Below are positions 25,789-34,232 of a stretch of DNA of 64,000 nt, one piece after another (position 1 is the stretch's first letter; every line of letters starts with the position of its first letter). The translations under genes were made by a program, and so were the position numbers. The notes below the pieces were generated by a model that worked only from the letters and a program-made list of their open reading frames with translations, was not told where the DNA came from and searched no databases. This DNA is from Nocardia cyriacigeorgica NBRC 100375 (GTDB lineage Bacteria; Actinomycetota; Actinomycetes; Mycobacteriales; Mycobacteriaceae), in NCBI RefSeq assembly GCF_000308555.1, contig NZ_BAFY01000328.1:16987-80986 (forward strand). Reading direction: 5' to 3'.

Positions 25789-28035
25789 TCAGCGCAAGAG
25801 CGTGGAGCGCTGACCCGACCAGGTGACGACGAGCTGATCACGGGCTCGACTGGCCGCGACATACAGCAGGGACCGTTCCCGCTGATGTGCCTCGGCCTGC
25901 TCCTCCTCGGGAACGTTGCGCAATACCGTTTGCAACGGCACATGCTCATGATCGACACCGGCCAGGATCACGCACCGGAATTCCATCCCTTTGGCGCGAT
26001 GCATGGTGAGTACCTGAACATGATCGGGCGTTGCCGGGTCGTCATCGAGCACCTGTGCGGCAATTCCGCGCTGATTGAGCGTCCGGACGACAGTGTCGCG
26101 TTCCTTGTGACCACGAGTCAGGACCGCGATACTGCCGGGGCTCATCTCATCCTTGTCGAGCCACCGGGCCACCTGATCGACCACGGCATCCAATTCCTGT
26201 GCACTGGAATCGCATTCCACCAGCCTCGGGTGGGGACCGAGCCGAGCGGAGGTGTAACCGGCGGTGGATTCCGCCCCTTCCTCCAAATCGTGGTAGTCGG
26301 CGCCTTCGAGAATGCTCACCGCGAAATGCAGGTTCTGCGCGGTGGTCCGGTAGTTGAGGGTGAGCCGGCTCGACCGCCCGCCACGGATATTGATGCCCAG
26401 CCGGTGCAACACCACCGGCTGGCCGTAGATGCGCTGATGGGAATCCTCGGCGATGAACAGGTCGTTCGGACCATCCGCCACCAGCGACCGCAGCAGCTGC
26501 CAATGGGTGGCGTGCAGATCCTGGGCCTCGTCGACGATCACATGATCGGCGAGATACCCTGCGCCGGTGTCGATTCCGCACCGCAGATGGGCGGCGGCGA
26601 CCGCCATCGCTTCCGGGAACGTCATCGCACCCTTGGCGCGGTTCTGCTTGCGATACTGCTCGATCACCTGCCAGATGGCCGAACGCTGCGGCCGCGACAG
26701 CCGCACGCCCCGCCCCGCCCGCGGGACCTTGAGGTACTGCTCGAGCGTGGTAATCCGGTTGCCGAGCACGACACCGAGATATTCGCCCGCCAGAAACGAC
26801 GGGTGAGTCAACCGCGGGTCGAGCGACGGGCTCGCCTCTCGGACCGCTGCCGCCCAGGCATTGTCGTCGTTGTAAACCCGTCTAGGACGCCGGGTGGTAT
26901 CGCCCGCGCCGAAGACCGACTCCAGAGCCGGACCCAGATCGCCGCCCTGCCGCAGGACCGCGGCGGCCAGCTTGTCCAGGCCGGCGACATAGACGCCCCG
27001 GTCGCCCGGCTTGTCCGCGATGGTGATCGACGGATCGAGCAACCGCAGATTCGCGAGCAGATCCTGTGCCAGCGTCTTGTTGAAGGTGGTGAGTACGATC
27101 CGCGCGCCGGGGTTCAGCCGGGCGAGGTGGCGGGCACGATGCAGGGCGACCACGGTCTTCCCGGTCCCCGCGCCTCCGGAGAGGCGGAACGCGCCACGCT
27201 GATCTTTCTCGACGAACTTGCGCTGGTTCGGATGCAGGAACGTACGCCACGCGGCGAAGTCGCCGCCTTCGATGACGCGGCGTAGCTCGTCGTTGTCGTC
27301 GACGAGGGTGAACTGCATCTTGGTAGCCGGGTGGTCCAGGGCGGCGAGGACCTGCTCGTCGTCGTCGAGGTTCTGGTCGACCGGCTGCTCGGTGAAGCCG
27401 AGGGTATCGCGGATCTCGTCGATGCTGCGTCCGACCGAAAGCTCGAGCAGGGCGTTCTGCTGCCAGATCACATCGGTCGACTGTGCGACATCCAGGACGC
27501 CGTTCTGATCGGGGGCGGCCAGCGCCCGCTCGGCCAGGTCCGGGTCGAGACCGAGCCGTCCGGTCAGTTCCGCCGCTGTGAAACCGACATGGGCCAGATA
27601 GCCGACCGGGGAGTGGACAGCCAGCTCGGCCAGCGCGCCGGTGGGGTCGGGCACCCTGGACCGCTTCTTGCGATCGTCGCGGCCGTCCAACTCACCGACG
27701 ATTCCTTCGAGTACGCCGTTGACCGGGTTGACCCGCAGTGTCGACTGCTGCGCCAGCTTGTTGGCGACGTCGTGCTTCCAGGTGCCGAGGTAGATATAGG
27801 TGGTGTCACCGAGTTTGCCGTCGATCCGGAACATGATGGCGCGAAAGTTCAGATCGACGCGGCCGGTGCGCACCCGCGTATCGACGGCGCCTTTGATCGG
27901 TTCGATATGCAGACCGGGTGCTGTGTGGTCGGCCCGCACCTTTTCGAAGAAGTCGTAGACCTTGTTCTTGATCGAGCCATCGAGCTTCGGCATCGACTTG
28001 GTGTTGGCCGCCAATACGACCGTCGCATTTGTCAT
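25789..28035 (-). CDS. Second UvrD/PcrA-like helicase with RelE-like N-terminal domain
   Basis: About 748 residues from the ATG at 28035 (AAGGGG upstream); an in-frame extension to 28122 has no ribosome site. It is a paralogue of the protein at 5641-7872 with the same architecture. The RelE-like N-terminus (KVYDFFEKVRADH, RTGRVDLNFRAIMF, LGTWKHDVANKLA) here keeps more of the classical interferase pattern. The SF1 core has GGAGTGKT, motif II DEAQD (VIVDEAQDLHATHW), LNYRTT, TMHRAKGMEF and AASRARDQLVV. It converges on the DUF1998 helicase across the perfect hairpin. It probably unwinds DNA and may sense or process nucleic acid through the N-terminal domain; activity of that domain is inferred only. 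Confidence 0.8.
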   Translation of the reverse strand: MTNATVVLAANTKSMPKLDGSIKNKVYDFFEKVRADHTAPGLHIEPIKGAVDTRVRTGRVDLNFRAIMFRIDGKLGDTTYIYLGTWKHDVANKLAQQSTLRVNPVNGVLEGIVGELDGRDDRKKRSRVPDPTGALAELAVHSPVGYLAHVGFTAAELTGRLGLDPDLAERALAAPDQNGVLDVAQSTDVIWQQNALLELSVGRSIDEIRDTLGFTEQPVDQNLDDDEQVLAALDHPATKMQFTLVDDNDELRRVIEGGDFAAWRTFLHPNQRKFVEKDQRGAFRLSGGAGTGKTVVALHRARHLARLNPGARIVLTTFNKTLAQDLLANLRLLDPSITIADKPGDRGVYVAGLDKLAAAVLRQGGDLGPALESVFGAGDTTRRPRRVYNDDNAWAAAVREASPSLDPRLTHPSFLAGEYLGVVLGNRITTLEQYLKVPRAGRGVRLSRPQRSAIWQVIEQYRKQNRAKGAMTFPEAMAVAAAHLRCGIDTGAGYLADHVIVDEAQDLHATHWQLLRSLVADGPNDLFIAEDSHQRIYGQPVVLHRLGINIRGGRSSRLTLNYRTTAQNLHFAVSILEGADYHDLEEGAESTAGYTSARLGPHPRLVECDSSAQELDAVVDQVARWLDKDEMSPGSIAVLTRGHKERDTVVRTLNQRGIAAQVLDDDPATPDHVQVLTMHRAKGMEFRCVILAGVDHEHVPLQTVLRNVPEEEQAEAHQRERSLLYVAASRARDQLVVTWSGQRSTLLR

Positions 28036-28252
28036 CGCTACGCCCCTTCGCTCCTGAGATCCCGCGCCACCCCGAGCCGCCGCGGAGAAGTACCCGGTGC
28101 GCCCGCGTGCCCGACCGTCCATCGTAATGAACCGCCGTACGAGGTGGATTCGTTACCGGCCACTGCGCTCGGCCGGCTGAGCGCCTGCAGGCCGGCCCCG
28201 GCGGACAACATGGTCGACCGGGGCCCGACGAAGAAAAACCGTCTGTTCGCCT

Positions 28253-28894
28253 TCACCGCAGCGCGACCTTCGCCCCGCCCGAGAACATCGAATCGTGAAG
28301 TTCCAGTGCGGCGGGCACGGTGCCGACCGGGACGTCGAAGACGATCGTGACGTCGACGGAGTTGCCCGGGTTGATCGGGGTGGAGAGGTGGTCGTTGACG
28401 TTGATTTCGGCCATGGTGTCGTTTTCGTATCGGCGGCCCTGGTCGTCGAACAGTTTCTGGTTGCTGCTGAAGTAGGTCTGCGGGCGGTCGCCGATGTTGG
28501 TGACGGTGACGTGCACGAGGATGTATTCGCCCTGCGCGGTCTTCTGCATGTAGGGGTTGTCGCCGATGGTGGATATCGGGGGATCCACCGCGGTGACGGT
28601 GAATTCGAACTTGCCGTCGCGGACTGAGGCGCCGGCGGGAGCGGTGTCGGAATCCTTTTCGGCAGGTTTTCCGGGTTCGCCGGGCTTTCCGGGTTCCGGG
28701 TTCGCGGCGGAGGTGAAGGTGGCGTCGCTGTCGGATGCATCGTTGGCGGCGACGCCGAGGACTCCGAAGCACCCGCCGCACAGCAGGATGACGGCGCCGA
28801 TCAGGATCCACGGCCAGACGGGCATCTTGCGTTTTGGCGGCTGCGGGGGCTGGAACGGTTGCGGGTAGGGCTGGGGGCCGGACGGGTAGGTCAC
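28253..28894 (-). CDS. Membrane-anchored DUF4352 protein
   Basis: 213 residues from a GTG at 28894 with GAGGAG 6 nt upstream. A short Pro/Gln/Tyr-rich cytoplasmic N-terminus (SGPQPYPQPFQPPQPPKRK) precedes one membrane helix (WPWILIGAVILLCGGCFGVL), a Pro/Glu/Lys linker, and a DUF4352-type immunoglobulin-like domain (TAQGEYILVHVTVTNIGDRP and FDDQGRRYENDT). DUF4352 domains are extracytoplasmic and often found in actinobacterial surface or lipoproteins of unknown role. It precedes other exported proteins on the same strand. Confidence 0.8.
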   Translation of the reverse strand: MTYPSGPQPYPQPFQPPQPPKRKMPVWPWILIGAVILLCGGCFGVLGVAANDASDSDATFTSAANPEPGKPGEPGKPAEKDSDTAPAGASVRDGKFEFTVTAVDPPISTIGDNPYMQKTAQGEYILVHVTVTNIGDRPQTYFSSNQKLFDDQGRRYENDTMAEINVNDHLSTPINPGNSVDVTIVFDVPVGTVPAALELHDSMFSGGAKVALR

Positions 28895-28952
28895 GGTGAC
28901 TCCTCGGATTGGGGCGCCCGGTGGTGTGCCGGGCGCGGTGACGGGATTCGGG

Positions 28953-29375
28953 TCAGTAGCGGTGCCACGGGCAGTACGCGTCGATGGCGGCGTGCAGGAA
29001 GGTGTACGGGTAATCGACGGCGTCGCTGGAGCTTTCGGCCAGATAGATGCGGTTGCTCGCGGAGTTGCCGTAGGCGTCGAGGTAGCCGCACTGGCTGTGC
29101 GCCAGGCGGATGGCGGCGTCCTGGACGGTGTAGCTGTCGTCGTCGTAGTAGCTGTCGCGCAGGAACTGGCGGTCGGCGGCACTGCGCTGCGGTCCGGCGC
29201 TGCCGGTGCCCGCGCTACCGCTGGCGGATCCGGAGTCGACGGGTGCGGCGGAGGCGGTGTGCGCGCCGCCCGCGACGAGGGCGACGCTGATGGTCAGCAG
29301 GGCGAAGGAGTGCGCGATCTTGCGAATGGTGAACCTCGAATCTGTGGGTTGAATGGTGAGCCCGGTCGGCGGCAA
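28953..29375 (-). CDS. Secreted DUF732 protein
   Basis: Up to 140 residues. A signal peptide (RKIAHSFALLTISVALVAGG, cleavage probably after AHTASA) precedes a Ser/Gly-rich linker and a DUF732-like domain with two conserved cysteines (SQCGYLDAYG and AAIDAYCPWHRY). DUF732 proteins are small exported proteins common in mycobacteria and Nocardia. No ATG is present at a sensible position; the TTG at 29375 or an ATT nearer the signal peptide may be used, so the start is uncertain. Confidence 0.65.
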   Translation of the reverse strand: MPPTGLTIQPTDSRFTIRKIAHSFALLTISVALVAGGAHTASAAPVDSGSASGSAGTGSAGPQRSAADRQFLRDSYYDDDSYTVQDAAIRLAHSQCGYLDAYGNSASNRIYLAESSSDAVDYPYTFLHAAIDAYCPWHRY

Positions 29376-29418
29376 TCACGGCCGACCGGGCGGGATGAGC
29401 AGGCCGAGTGTCAGCGGG

Positions 29419-29718
29419 TCAGGAGAGTCCGTCGAAGCTGCCGGTGGCCATCAGGGTCAGCAGATGCAGCGGGATCTCGGCGTGCGGGACTACCGACAGC
29501 CGGTAGCGGCCGCCGTTGAGCCGGTCGCACAGCACGACCGCGCCGGGCACGCTGCCCATGGCCGCCTTATCGGCATTGCAGGCCTATTCGGCGTCGTAGC
29601 CGGAGTAGTGGCGGACGTGGGTTTCGGCCGCAGCGGTGCCGGCGCCGAGGCCGCCGACGAGGGTTGCCGCGGCGGCGGCGGTCAGGACGGTCGCGGTGAG
29701 TCGGGTTCGAGTGAACAT
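29419..29718 (-). pseudogene. Small secreted protein interrupted by an in-frame TAG
   Basis: From the ATG at 29718 the frame encodes a clear signal peptide (RLTATVLTAAAAATLVGGLG, then AGTAAA) and HVRHYSGYDAE. It meets TAG at 29584-29586 (codon 45) and stays open with coding-like usage for 54 more codons, to TGA at 29419-29421. The downstream part contains two Cys (ACNADKAA, VVLCDRL) and a hydrophobic C-terminus. A CAG-to-TAG change would explain it. Alternatives are a sequencing error, or that only the 44-residue product is made. It is flanked by a zinc-ribbon gene and the DUF732 gene. Confidence 0.55.
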
Positions 29719-29730
29719 GGTTCTCCCTGA

Positions 29731-30069
29731 TCAGGGCAGCGGCGCCGGGCCGGTGCCGGGGGTGGGGTCGTTGCGCGGTGGCTGGCTGGTGAGGTGCCAG
29801 CCACCGCAGCGCGAGCAGTGATAGGTGCGCTGTTCGCGCCGCCGGGGATCGGTGTGGTCGATCCCCGCCAGCACCAGCTCCGCGGTCTCCGGGTCGAAGT
29901 AGCGGATCTTCCCGGTCGCCTCGCAGCGGGACCGGCGTGGCAGCGGCGGCAGTTCCCGCAGGTCGTTGCCGTGCCGCAGGCGCAGTGGCCGGTGGCCGCG
30001 GGCGGCGAGCCGGCGCCTGGCGCCCCGGTGCGGTGCCCGGTCGGCGAGCTGATTGCGGTGCTGACGCAT
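29731..30069 (-). CDS. Small zinc-ribbon-like protein
   Basis: 112 residues; ATG at 30069 with AGGAGG 7 nt upstream. The N-terminal half is very Arg-rich. The middle has CEATGKIRYFDPETAELVL and the C-terminal core is YHCSRCGGWHLTSQP. The CxxC plus a distant Cys and HL motif resemble a small family of nucleic-acid-associated zinc ribbons seen in actinobacterial accessory regions. Its promoter overlaps that of the divergent methylase operon. Confidence 0.65.
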   Translation of the reverse strand: MRQHRNQLADRAPHRGARRRLAARGHRPLRLRHGNDLRELPPLPRRSRCEATGKIRYFDPETAELVLAGIDHTDPRRREQRTYHCSRCGGWHLTSQPPRNDPTPGTGPAPLP

Positions 30070-30144
30070 GGCAAACCTCCTGTGACACAACGTGATCGGG
30101 ATGGATGATGCGGCGACCGGGCCGCCGTCGCTGAGTGCGATGTA

Positions 30145-30195
30145 ACAGTAGGACGACGCTGAAAACATTGTCAATCGAAACTTCGAAGATTGACT
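30145..30195. promoter_or_regulatory. Overlapping divergent promoters with an inverted-repeat operator
   Basis: GTCAATC (30170-30176) and GATTGAC (30188-30194) form a 7-bp inverted repeat with an 11-nt spacer. The left arm contains a perfect minus-strand -35 (TTGACA, 30174-30169), with TACTGT 18 nt away (30150-30145), reading into the zinc-ribbon gene. The right arm contains a plus-strand TTGACT (30190-30195) reading towards the methylase operon, whose -10 is weak. A dimeric regulator bound here would cover both -35 boxes. Confidence 0.5.
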
Positions 30196-30240
30196 TTAAC
30201 GACGTGGCGGGCGAAGCTATCCGGACACGAGAGGAGGCGT

Positions 30241-32244
30241 ATGCCAGACACCGCCCCACTGGTCACCGCCGCGGAGATTTCCCGGCTGGCCGGTGTCACC
30301 CGAGCGACCGTGAGCAACTGGCGCCGGCGCCACCCCGACTTCCCGCCTCCCGCGGGCGGCAGCGAGTCGCGGCCGGTGTTCGACCTCGGCGATGTCCGCA
30401 GCTGGTTGCGTGAGCACGGGGTGGAATCGGCGGATTCGCCACTGAGGGAATTGCGCACCCTGCTCCGTGCTCAGGTGGCGCCGCAGGACATTCCCAGGCT
30501 GCTGGACGAGCTCGCCGCCGCGGGCGAGCGCAAGTCCGCGCGTGGCGAATCGGAGATCCTGCGGACGATGCGGGCCGCGGTGGCGGATGCGGGCATCGCG
30601 CAAACGGTGGAGGCGCTGGCCGAACGTGGTCTGGAGGAAGGTCCGACGACGGGCGTCTACCGCACCCCGGATGCGGTCGCGGATCTGATGGCGGAGCTGG
30701 CGCGTCCCGGGGCGGATGGCGCCATCGGTCGAGTACTGGATCCGGCGTGCGGTAGCGGGAGCCTGCTGGCCGCGGCCGCCCGGGTCGGCGCTCAGGCGTG
30801 TTTCGGCCAGGACGTTCTCGCGGTGCAGGCACAGCGGGCCGCCATGCTGTTATCGGTCGATGTCCCGGACACCGAGGTCACCGTCCGCGCGGGCGACAGC
30901 CTTCTCGCCGATGCGTTCCCCGGCGTGGACGTGGATGCGGTCCTGAGCAATCCGCCGTACCAGCAGCGTGATTGGGGTACCGACGAACTGTCCCTCGACC
31001 CCCGATGGAAATACGGGGTGCCCGCACGGGGCGAGTCGGAGCTGGCGTGGGTGCAGCATGCGCTGGCGCATCTGAGGCCAGGGGGAACCGGTGTGCTGCT
31101 GCTACCGCCGGCGGTCGCCTCGCGTGGCTCCGGCCGCCGGATCCGCGGTGAGTTGTTGCGGCAGGGTGCGCTGCGCGCGGTCATCGGACTACCGGCGGGT
31201 GCCGCCCCGCCGCGGCACCTGGGCCTGCATCTATGGGTGCTGCGCGGACCCGACGGCAGCGGTGCCGCCGACGTGCTGTTCATCGACGCGACCACCCGCG
31301 ATTCGGCGGTCGATCACGCGGGGGAGTGGAAGGAGCTGTCGGAGGCCATCACCGAATCCTGGCGCGCATTCGACCGCGGTGATATCGAATCCGCCGCCAC
31401 CGCCGATGTAGCGGCTGTGGTGCGGGTGATGGACGTGCTCGACGAGGACGTGGACCTGACGCCCGGACGATATGTCCGGGCGGCGGTCGATGCTGCCCGG
31501 ACGGTGGACGCTGTCGAGACCACGGTGGTCGAGTTGGCGGGCGATATCGCGGCTCTGCGCGGTGCGTTCGACGAGCTCCCGGAGCTGACCGGCGTCGAAG
31601 AGAGGGCGTGGCGCACCGCGACGGTCGCCGATCTCGACAAGGGCGGCGCGCTGCGAGTGCTCGCACACCGTTCGCGTGAGGAGGCCGGGCCGGTGGCCGA
31701 ATCCGATCTGGGCAGGCCGGTGCTGACTGGCCGCGACCTCGTTACCGGCGCGCCGCCGTCCGGGGTCGTCGATGCGGAGTGGTCGGGCTCGGTGGTCGTG
31801 GTCGAAGCCGGTGATGTGGTGATCCCGCAGTTGCGCGGCACCCGCGACGGTCAGCTCGGCGCGCGGGTCGCGGGCTCCGGCGATGCGGGTGCGGTGCTCG
31901 GGCCGAATGTCTTCCTGCTGCGCCCGGACCCGACCCGCGTCGATCCCTGGTTCCTCGCCGGATTCGCCGCTGGACCCGACAATGCCGCCGCCATGGTCGG
32001 CGCGACCACGATCCGGGTCATTCCCGGCCGCCTGCGCATCCCACTGCTGCCAATGGACCAGCAACAGCGCTATGGCGCGGCCTTCCGGCAGTTGCACCGA
32101 TTACGCACAACCGCCCGCCGCGCCGACGCCACCGCGGGCAGACTGACCGAATTGATCACCGCCGGCCTCACCGTCGGCGCGCTCGAACCGCAGCAACACT
32201 CCGCCGATACCGCGGAAACCACCTCTCGGAAAGGTAGGAAGTGA
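30241..32244 (+). CDS. N6-adenine DNA methyltransferase fused to a specificity-like domain
   Basis: 667 residues; ATG at 30241 with GAGGAGG 3-9 nt upstream. Residues about 6-60 form a helix-turn-helix (AAEISRLAGVTRATVSNWRR). An HsdM-type methylase follows, with motif I LDPACGSGSLL near 164 and catalytic motif IV LSNPPY near 236. The C-terminal 200 residues resemble a half-HsdS recognition domain (GDVVIPQLRGTRDG, GRLRIPLLPMDQQQR, plus a terminal helix). There is no nuclease. It starts the hsd operon, and hsdM overlaps its stop by four bases. It could modify a second sequence or regulate the operon through its helix-turn-helix. Confidence 0.8.
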   Translation: MPDTAPLVTAAEISRLAGVTRATVSNWRRRHPDFPPPAGGSESRPVFDLGDVRSWLREHGVESADSPLRELRTLLRAQVAPQDIPRLLDELAAAGERKSARGESEILRTMRAAVADAGIAQTVEALAERGLEEGPTTGVYRTPDAVADLMAELARPGADGAIGRVLDPACGSGSLLAAAARVGAQACFGQDVLAVQAQRAAMLLSVDVPDTEVTVRAGDSLLADAFPGVDVDAVLSNPPYQQRDWGTDELSLDPRWKYGVPARGESELAWVQHALAHLRPGGTGVLLLPPAVASRGSGRRIRGELLRQGALRAVIGLPAGAAPPRHLGLHLWVLRGPDGSGAADVLFIDATTRDSAVDHAGEWKELSEAITESWRAFDRGDIESAATADVAAVVRVMDVLDEDVDLTPGRYVRAAVDAARTVDAVETTVVELAGDIAALRGAFDELPELTGVEERAWRTATVADLDKGGALRVLAHRSREEAGPVAESDLGRPVLTGRDLVTGAPPSGVVDAEWSGSVVVVEAGDVVIPQLRGTRDGQLGARVAGSGDAGAVLGPNVFLLRPDPTRVDPWFLAGFAAGPDNAAAMVGATTIRVIPGRLRIPLLPMDQQQRYGAAFRQLHRLRTTARRADATAGRLTELITAGLTVGALEPQQHSADTAETTSRKGRK

Positions 32245-34232
32245 ACACCAATAAGCACACCGAGCTGGCCAACCACGCATGGTCGGTCGCCGATCTGCTG
32301 CGTGGGGATTACAAGCAGTCCGACTACGGCAAGGTGATCCTGCCGTTCACCGTGCTGCGAAGGCTGGAGTGTGTGCTGGAGCCGACGCGGGAGAAGGTGC
32401 GCGCGGTGATAGAGGCACGTAAGGACAGCGACCTGGATCTGGATCCGTTCCTGAAGAAGGCCTCCGGTGTGCGCTTCTACAACGTCACGCCGCTGACACT
32501 GAAGTCCATCTTGTCCGATCCGGGACAGGTGGCGAAGAACATGACCAACTATGTCGGCGGGTTCTCCGATAACGCCCGCGAGGTGCTGGAGAAGTACGAA
32601 TTCGCCCAGCAGATCAAGCGGCTCGACGGCGCGGGCCTGCTGTATCAGGTGATCGGCAAGTTCGCCGATCTGGATCTGCATCCCGAACGCGTCTCCAACC
32701 ACAACATGGGCTACGTGTTCGAGGAACTGATCCGGCGTTTTGCGGAACAGTCCAATGAGACCGCAGGTGAGCACTTCACCCCGCGTGAGGTCATCGAGCT
32801 CATGGTGAACCTGCTGATCGCACCCGATACCGATCTGGTCGGCACGCCCGGCGTCACCCGCAAGGTACTCGACCCCGCCTGTGGCACCGGCGGCATGCTC
32901 AGCGCGGCCGAGGAGCACATCAAGGCCCTGAATCCGCATGCGCGCGTCGAGGTCTACGGTCAGGAGTTGAACCCTGAGTCGTGGGCCATCTGCCGTTCGG
33001 ACCTGATGATCAAGGATCAGGACCCGGACAATATCGTCTTCGGCAACTCCTTCAGCGACGACGGCCACAAGCATCTTCGCGCCGACTACCTGCTGGCCAA
33101 CCCGCCGTTCGGGGTGGAGTGGAAGAAGGTCAAGGAAGCCGTCGAATGGGAGCACAAAAACCTCGGCGACGCCGGCCGTTTCGGCGCCGGGTTGCCCCGC
33201 ATCAATGACGGCTCCCTGCTGTTCCTGCAGCACATGATCTCGAAGATGAAGCCCGTCGGCCCCGACGGTGGTGGCAGCCGCATCGCCATCGTCTTCAATG
33301 GCTCCCCACTGTTCACCGGCGCCGCCGAATCCGGCGAATCCAATATCCGCCGCTGGATCATCGAAAACGACTGGCTCGAAGCCATCGTTGCCCTGCCGGA
33401 CCAGCTGTTCTACAACACCGGTATCTCCACCTACTTCTGGATCCTCAGCAACCGCAAGTCCCCTGAGCACGAGGGCAAAGTGGTGCTGCTCGACGCGCGC
33501 GACTATTGGCAGAAGATGCGCAAATCCCTTGGCGACAAGCGCAAGTACGTCGGCAAGGAGCAGATCGACGAGGTCACCCGCCTCTACCGCGACGCCATCG
33601 ACATCGCTGCCGACCCCGACCATCCCCTGCATGGCAAGGTAAAGGTATTCGCCAACAACGATTTCGGATACCAGCGCATCACCGTGGAACGCCCGTTGCG
33701 GTTGCGCTTCGAACTCACCGAAGAAGCACTCGACCAGCTCGCCGCCTCGGCGCCGGTTCGCAAGCAATACACCGACACCACCGTCTTCGCGAATCTGCTG
33801 CGCCCGCTCGTCGGCTCCACCTGGAAAACCAAGACCGACGCCATCACTGCGCTAAAGGACGCCGTGGCCGGCGCCGGCGAACCCTGGCCCACCGGCGCGC
33901 CCTTCGCCAAGGCCCTTCGCGACGCCCTCGGCGTGCGCGATCCTGAGGGTGAGGTGCAGCTCGTCAAGGGTTCGCCCGAGCCCGATGCCGAACTGCGGGA
34001 CTACGAGAACGTGCCGCTCGACGAGGACGTCAACGAATACCTCGCCCGCGAGGTGCTTCCGCACGTGCCCGATGCCTGGATCGATTACAGCAGGACGAAG
34101 ATCGGGTACGAGATTCCGTTCACCCGGCATTTCTACGTATACACACCGCCGCGGCCGCTGGAGGAAATCGATGCGGAGTTGAAGGCGTTGGAGGCGGAGA
34201 TTCAGGAGCTTTTGGGGGAGGTTACGCGGTGA
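32241..34232 (+). CDS. hsdM: Type I restriction-modification system, methylase subunit HsdM
   Basis: 663 residues. An N-terminal HsdM helical domain (LANHAWSVADLLRGDYKQSD, then YGKVILPFTVLRRLE) precedes the N6-adenine methylase: AGEHFTPREVIELMVNLL, motif I LDPACGTGGML near 210, and motif IV ANPPFGVEW near 288. It methylates adenine in the bipartite target set by HsdS and forms the M2S core of the restriction complex. The GTG start at 32241 overlaps the upstream stop (GTGA), and its own stop overlaps hsdS (GTGA). Length is normal for the larger HsdM class. Confidence 0.95.
   Translation: MNTNKHTELANHAWSVADLLRGDYKQSDYGKVILPFTVLRRLECVLEPTREKVRAVIEARKDSDLDLDPFLKKASGVRFYNVTPLTLKSILSDPGQVAKNMTNYVGGFSDNAREVLEKYEFAQQIKRLDGAGLLYQVIGKFADLDLHPERVSNHNMGYVFEELIRRFAEQSNETAGEHFTPREVIELMVNLLIAPDTDLVGTPGVTRKVLDPACGTGGMLSAAEEHIKALNPHARVEVYGQELNPESWAICRSDLMIKDQDPDNIVFGNSFSDDGHKHLRADYLLANPPFGVEWKKVKEAVEWEHKNLGDAGRFGAGLPRINDGSLLFLQHMISKMKPVGPDGGGSRIAIVFNGSPLFTGAAESGESNIRRWIIENDWLEAIVALPDQLFYNTGISTYFWILSNRKSPEHEGKVVLLDARDYWQKMRKSLGDKRKYVGKEQIDEVTRLYRDAIDIAADPDHPLHGKVKVFANNDFGYQRITVERPLRLRFELTEEALDQLAASAPVRKQYTDTTVFANLLRPLVGSTWKTKTDAITALKDAVAGAGEPWPTGAPFAKALRDALGVRDPEGEVQLVKGSPEPDAELRDYENVPLDEDVNEYLAREVLPHVPDAWIDYSRTKIGYEIPFTRHFYVYTPPRPLEEIDAELKALEAEIQELLGEVTR

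Noticed and set aside
32070..33767. 565-codon frame antisense to hsdM
   Set aside because: HsdM motifs I and IV are on the plus strand. The antisense product is low-complexity and unlike any protein.
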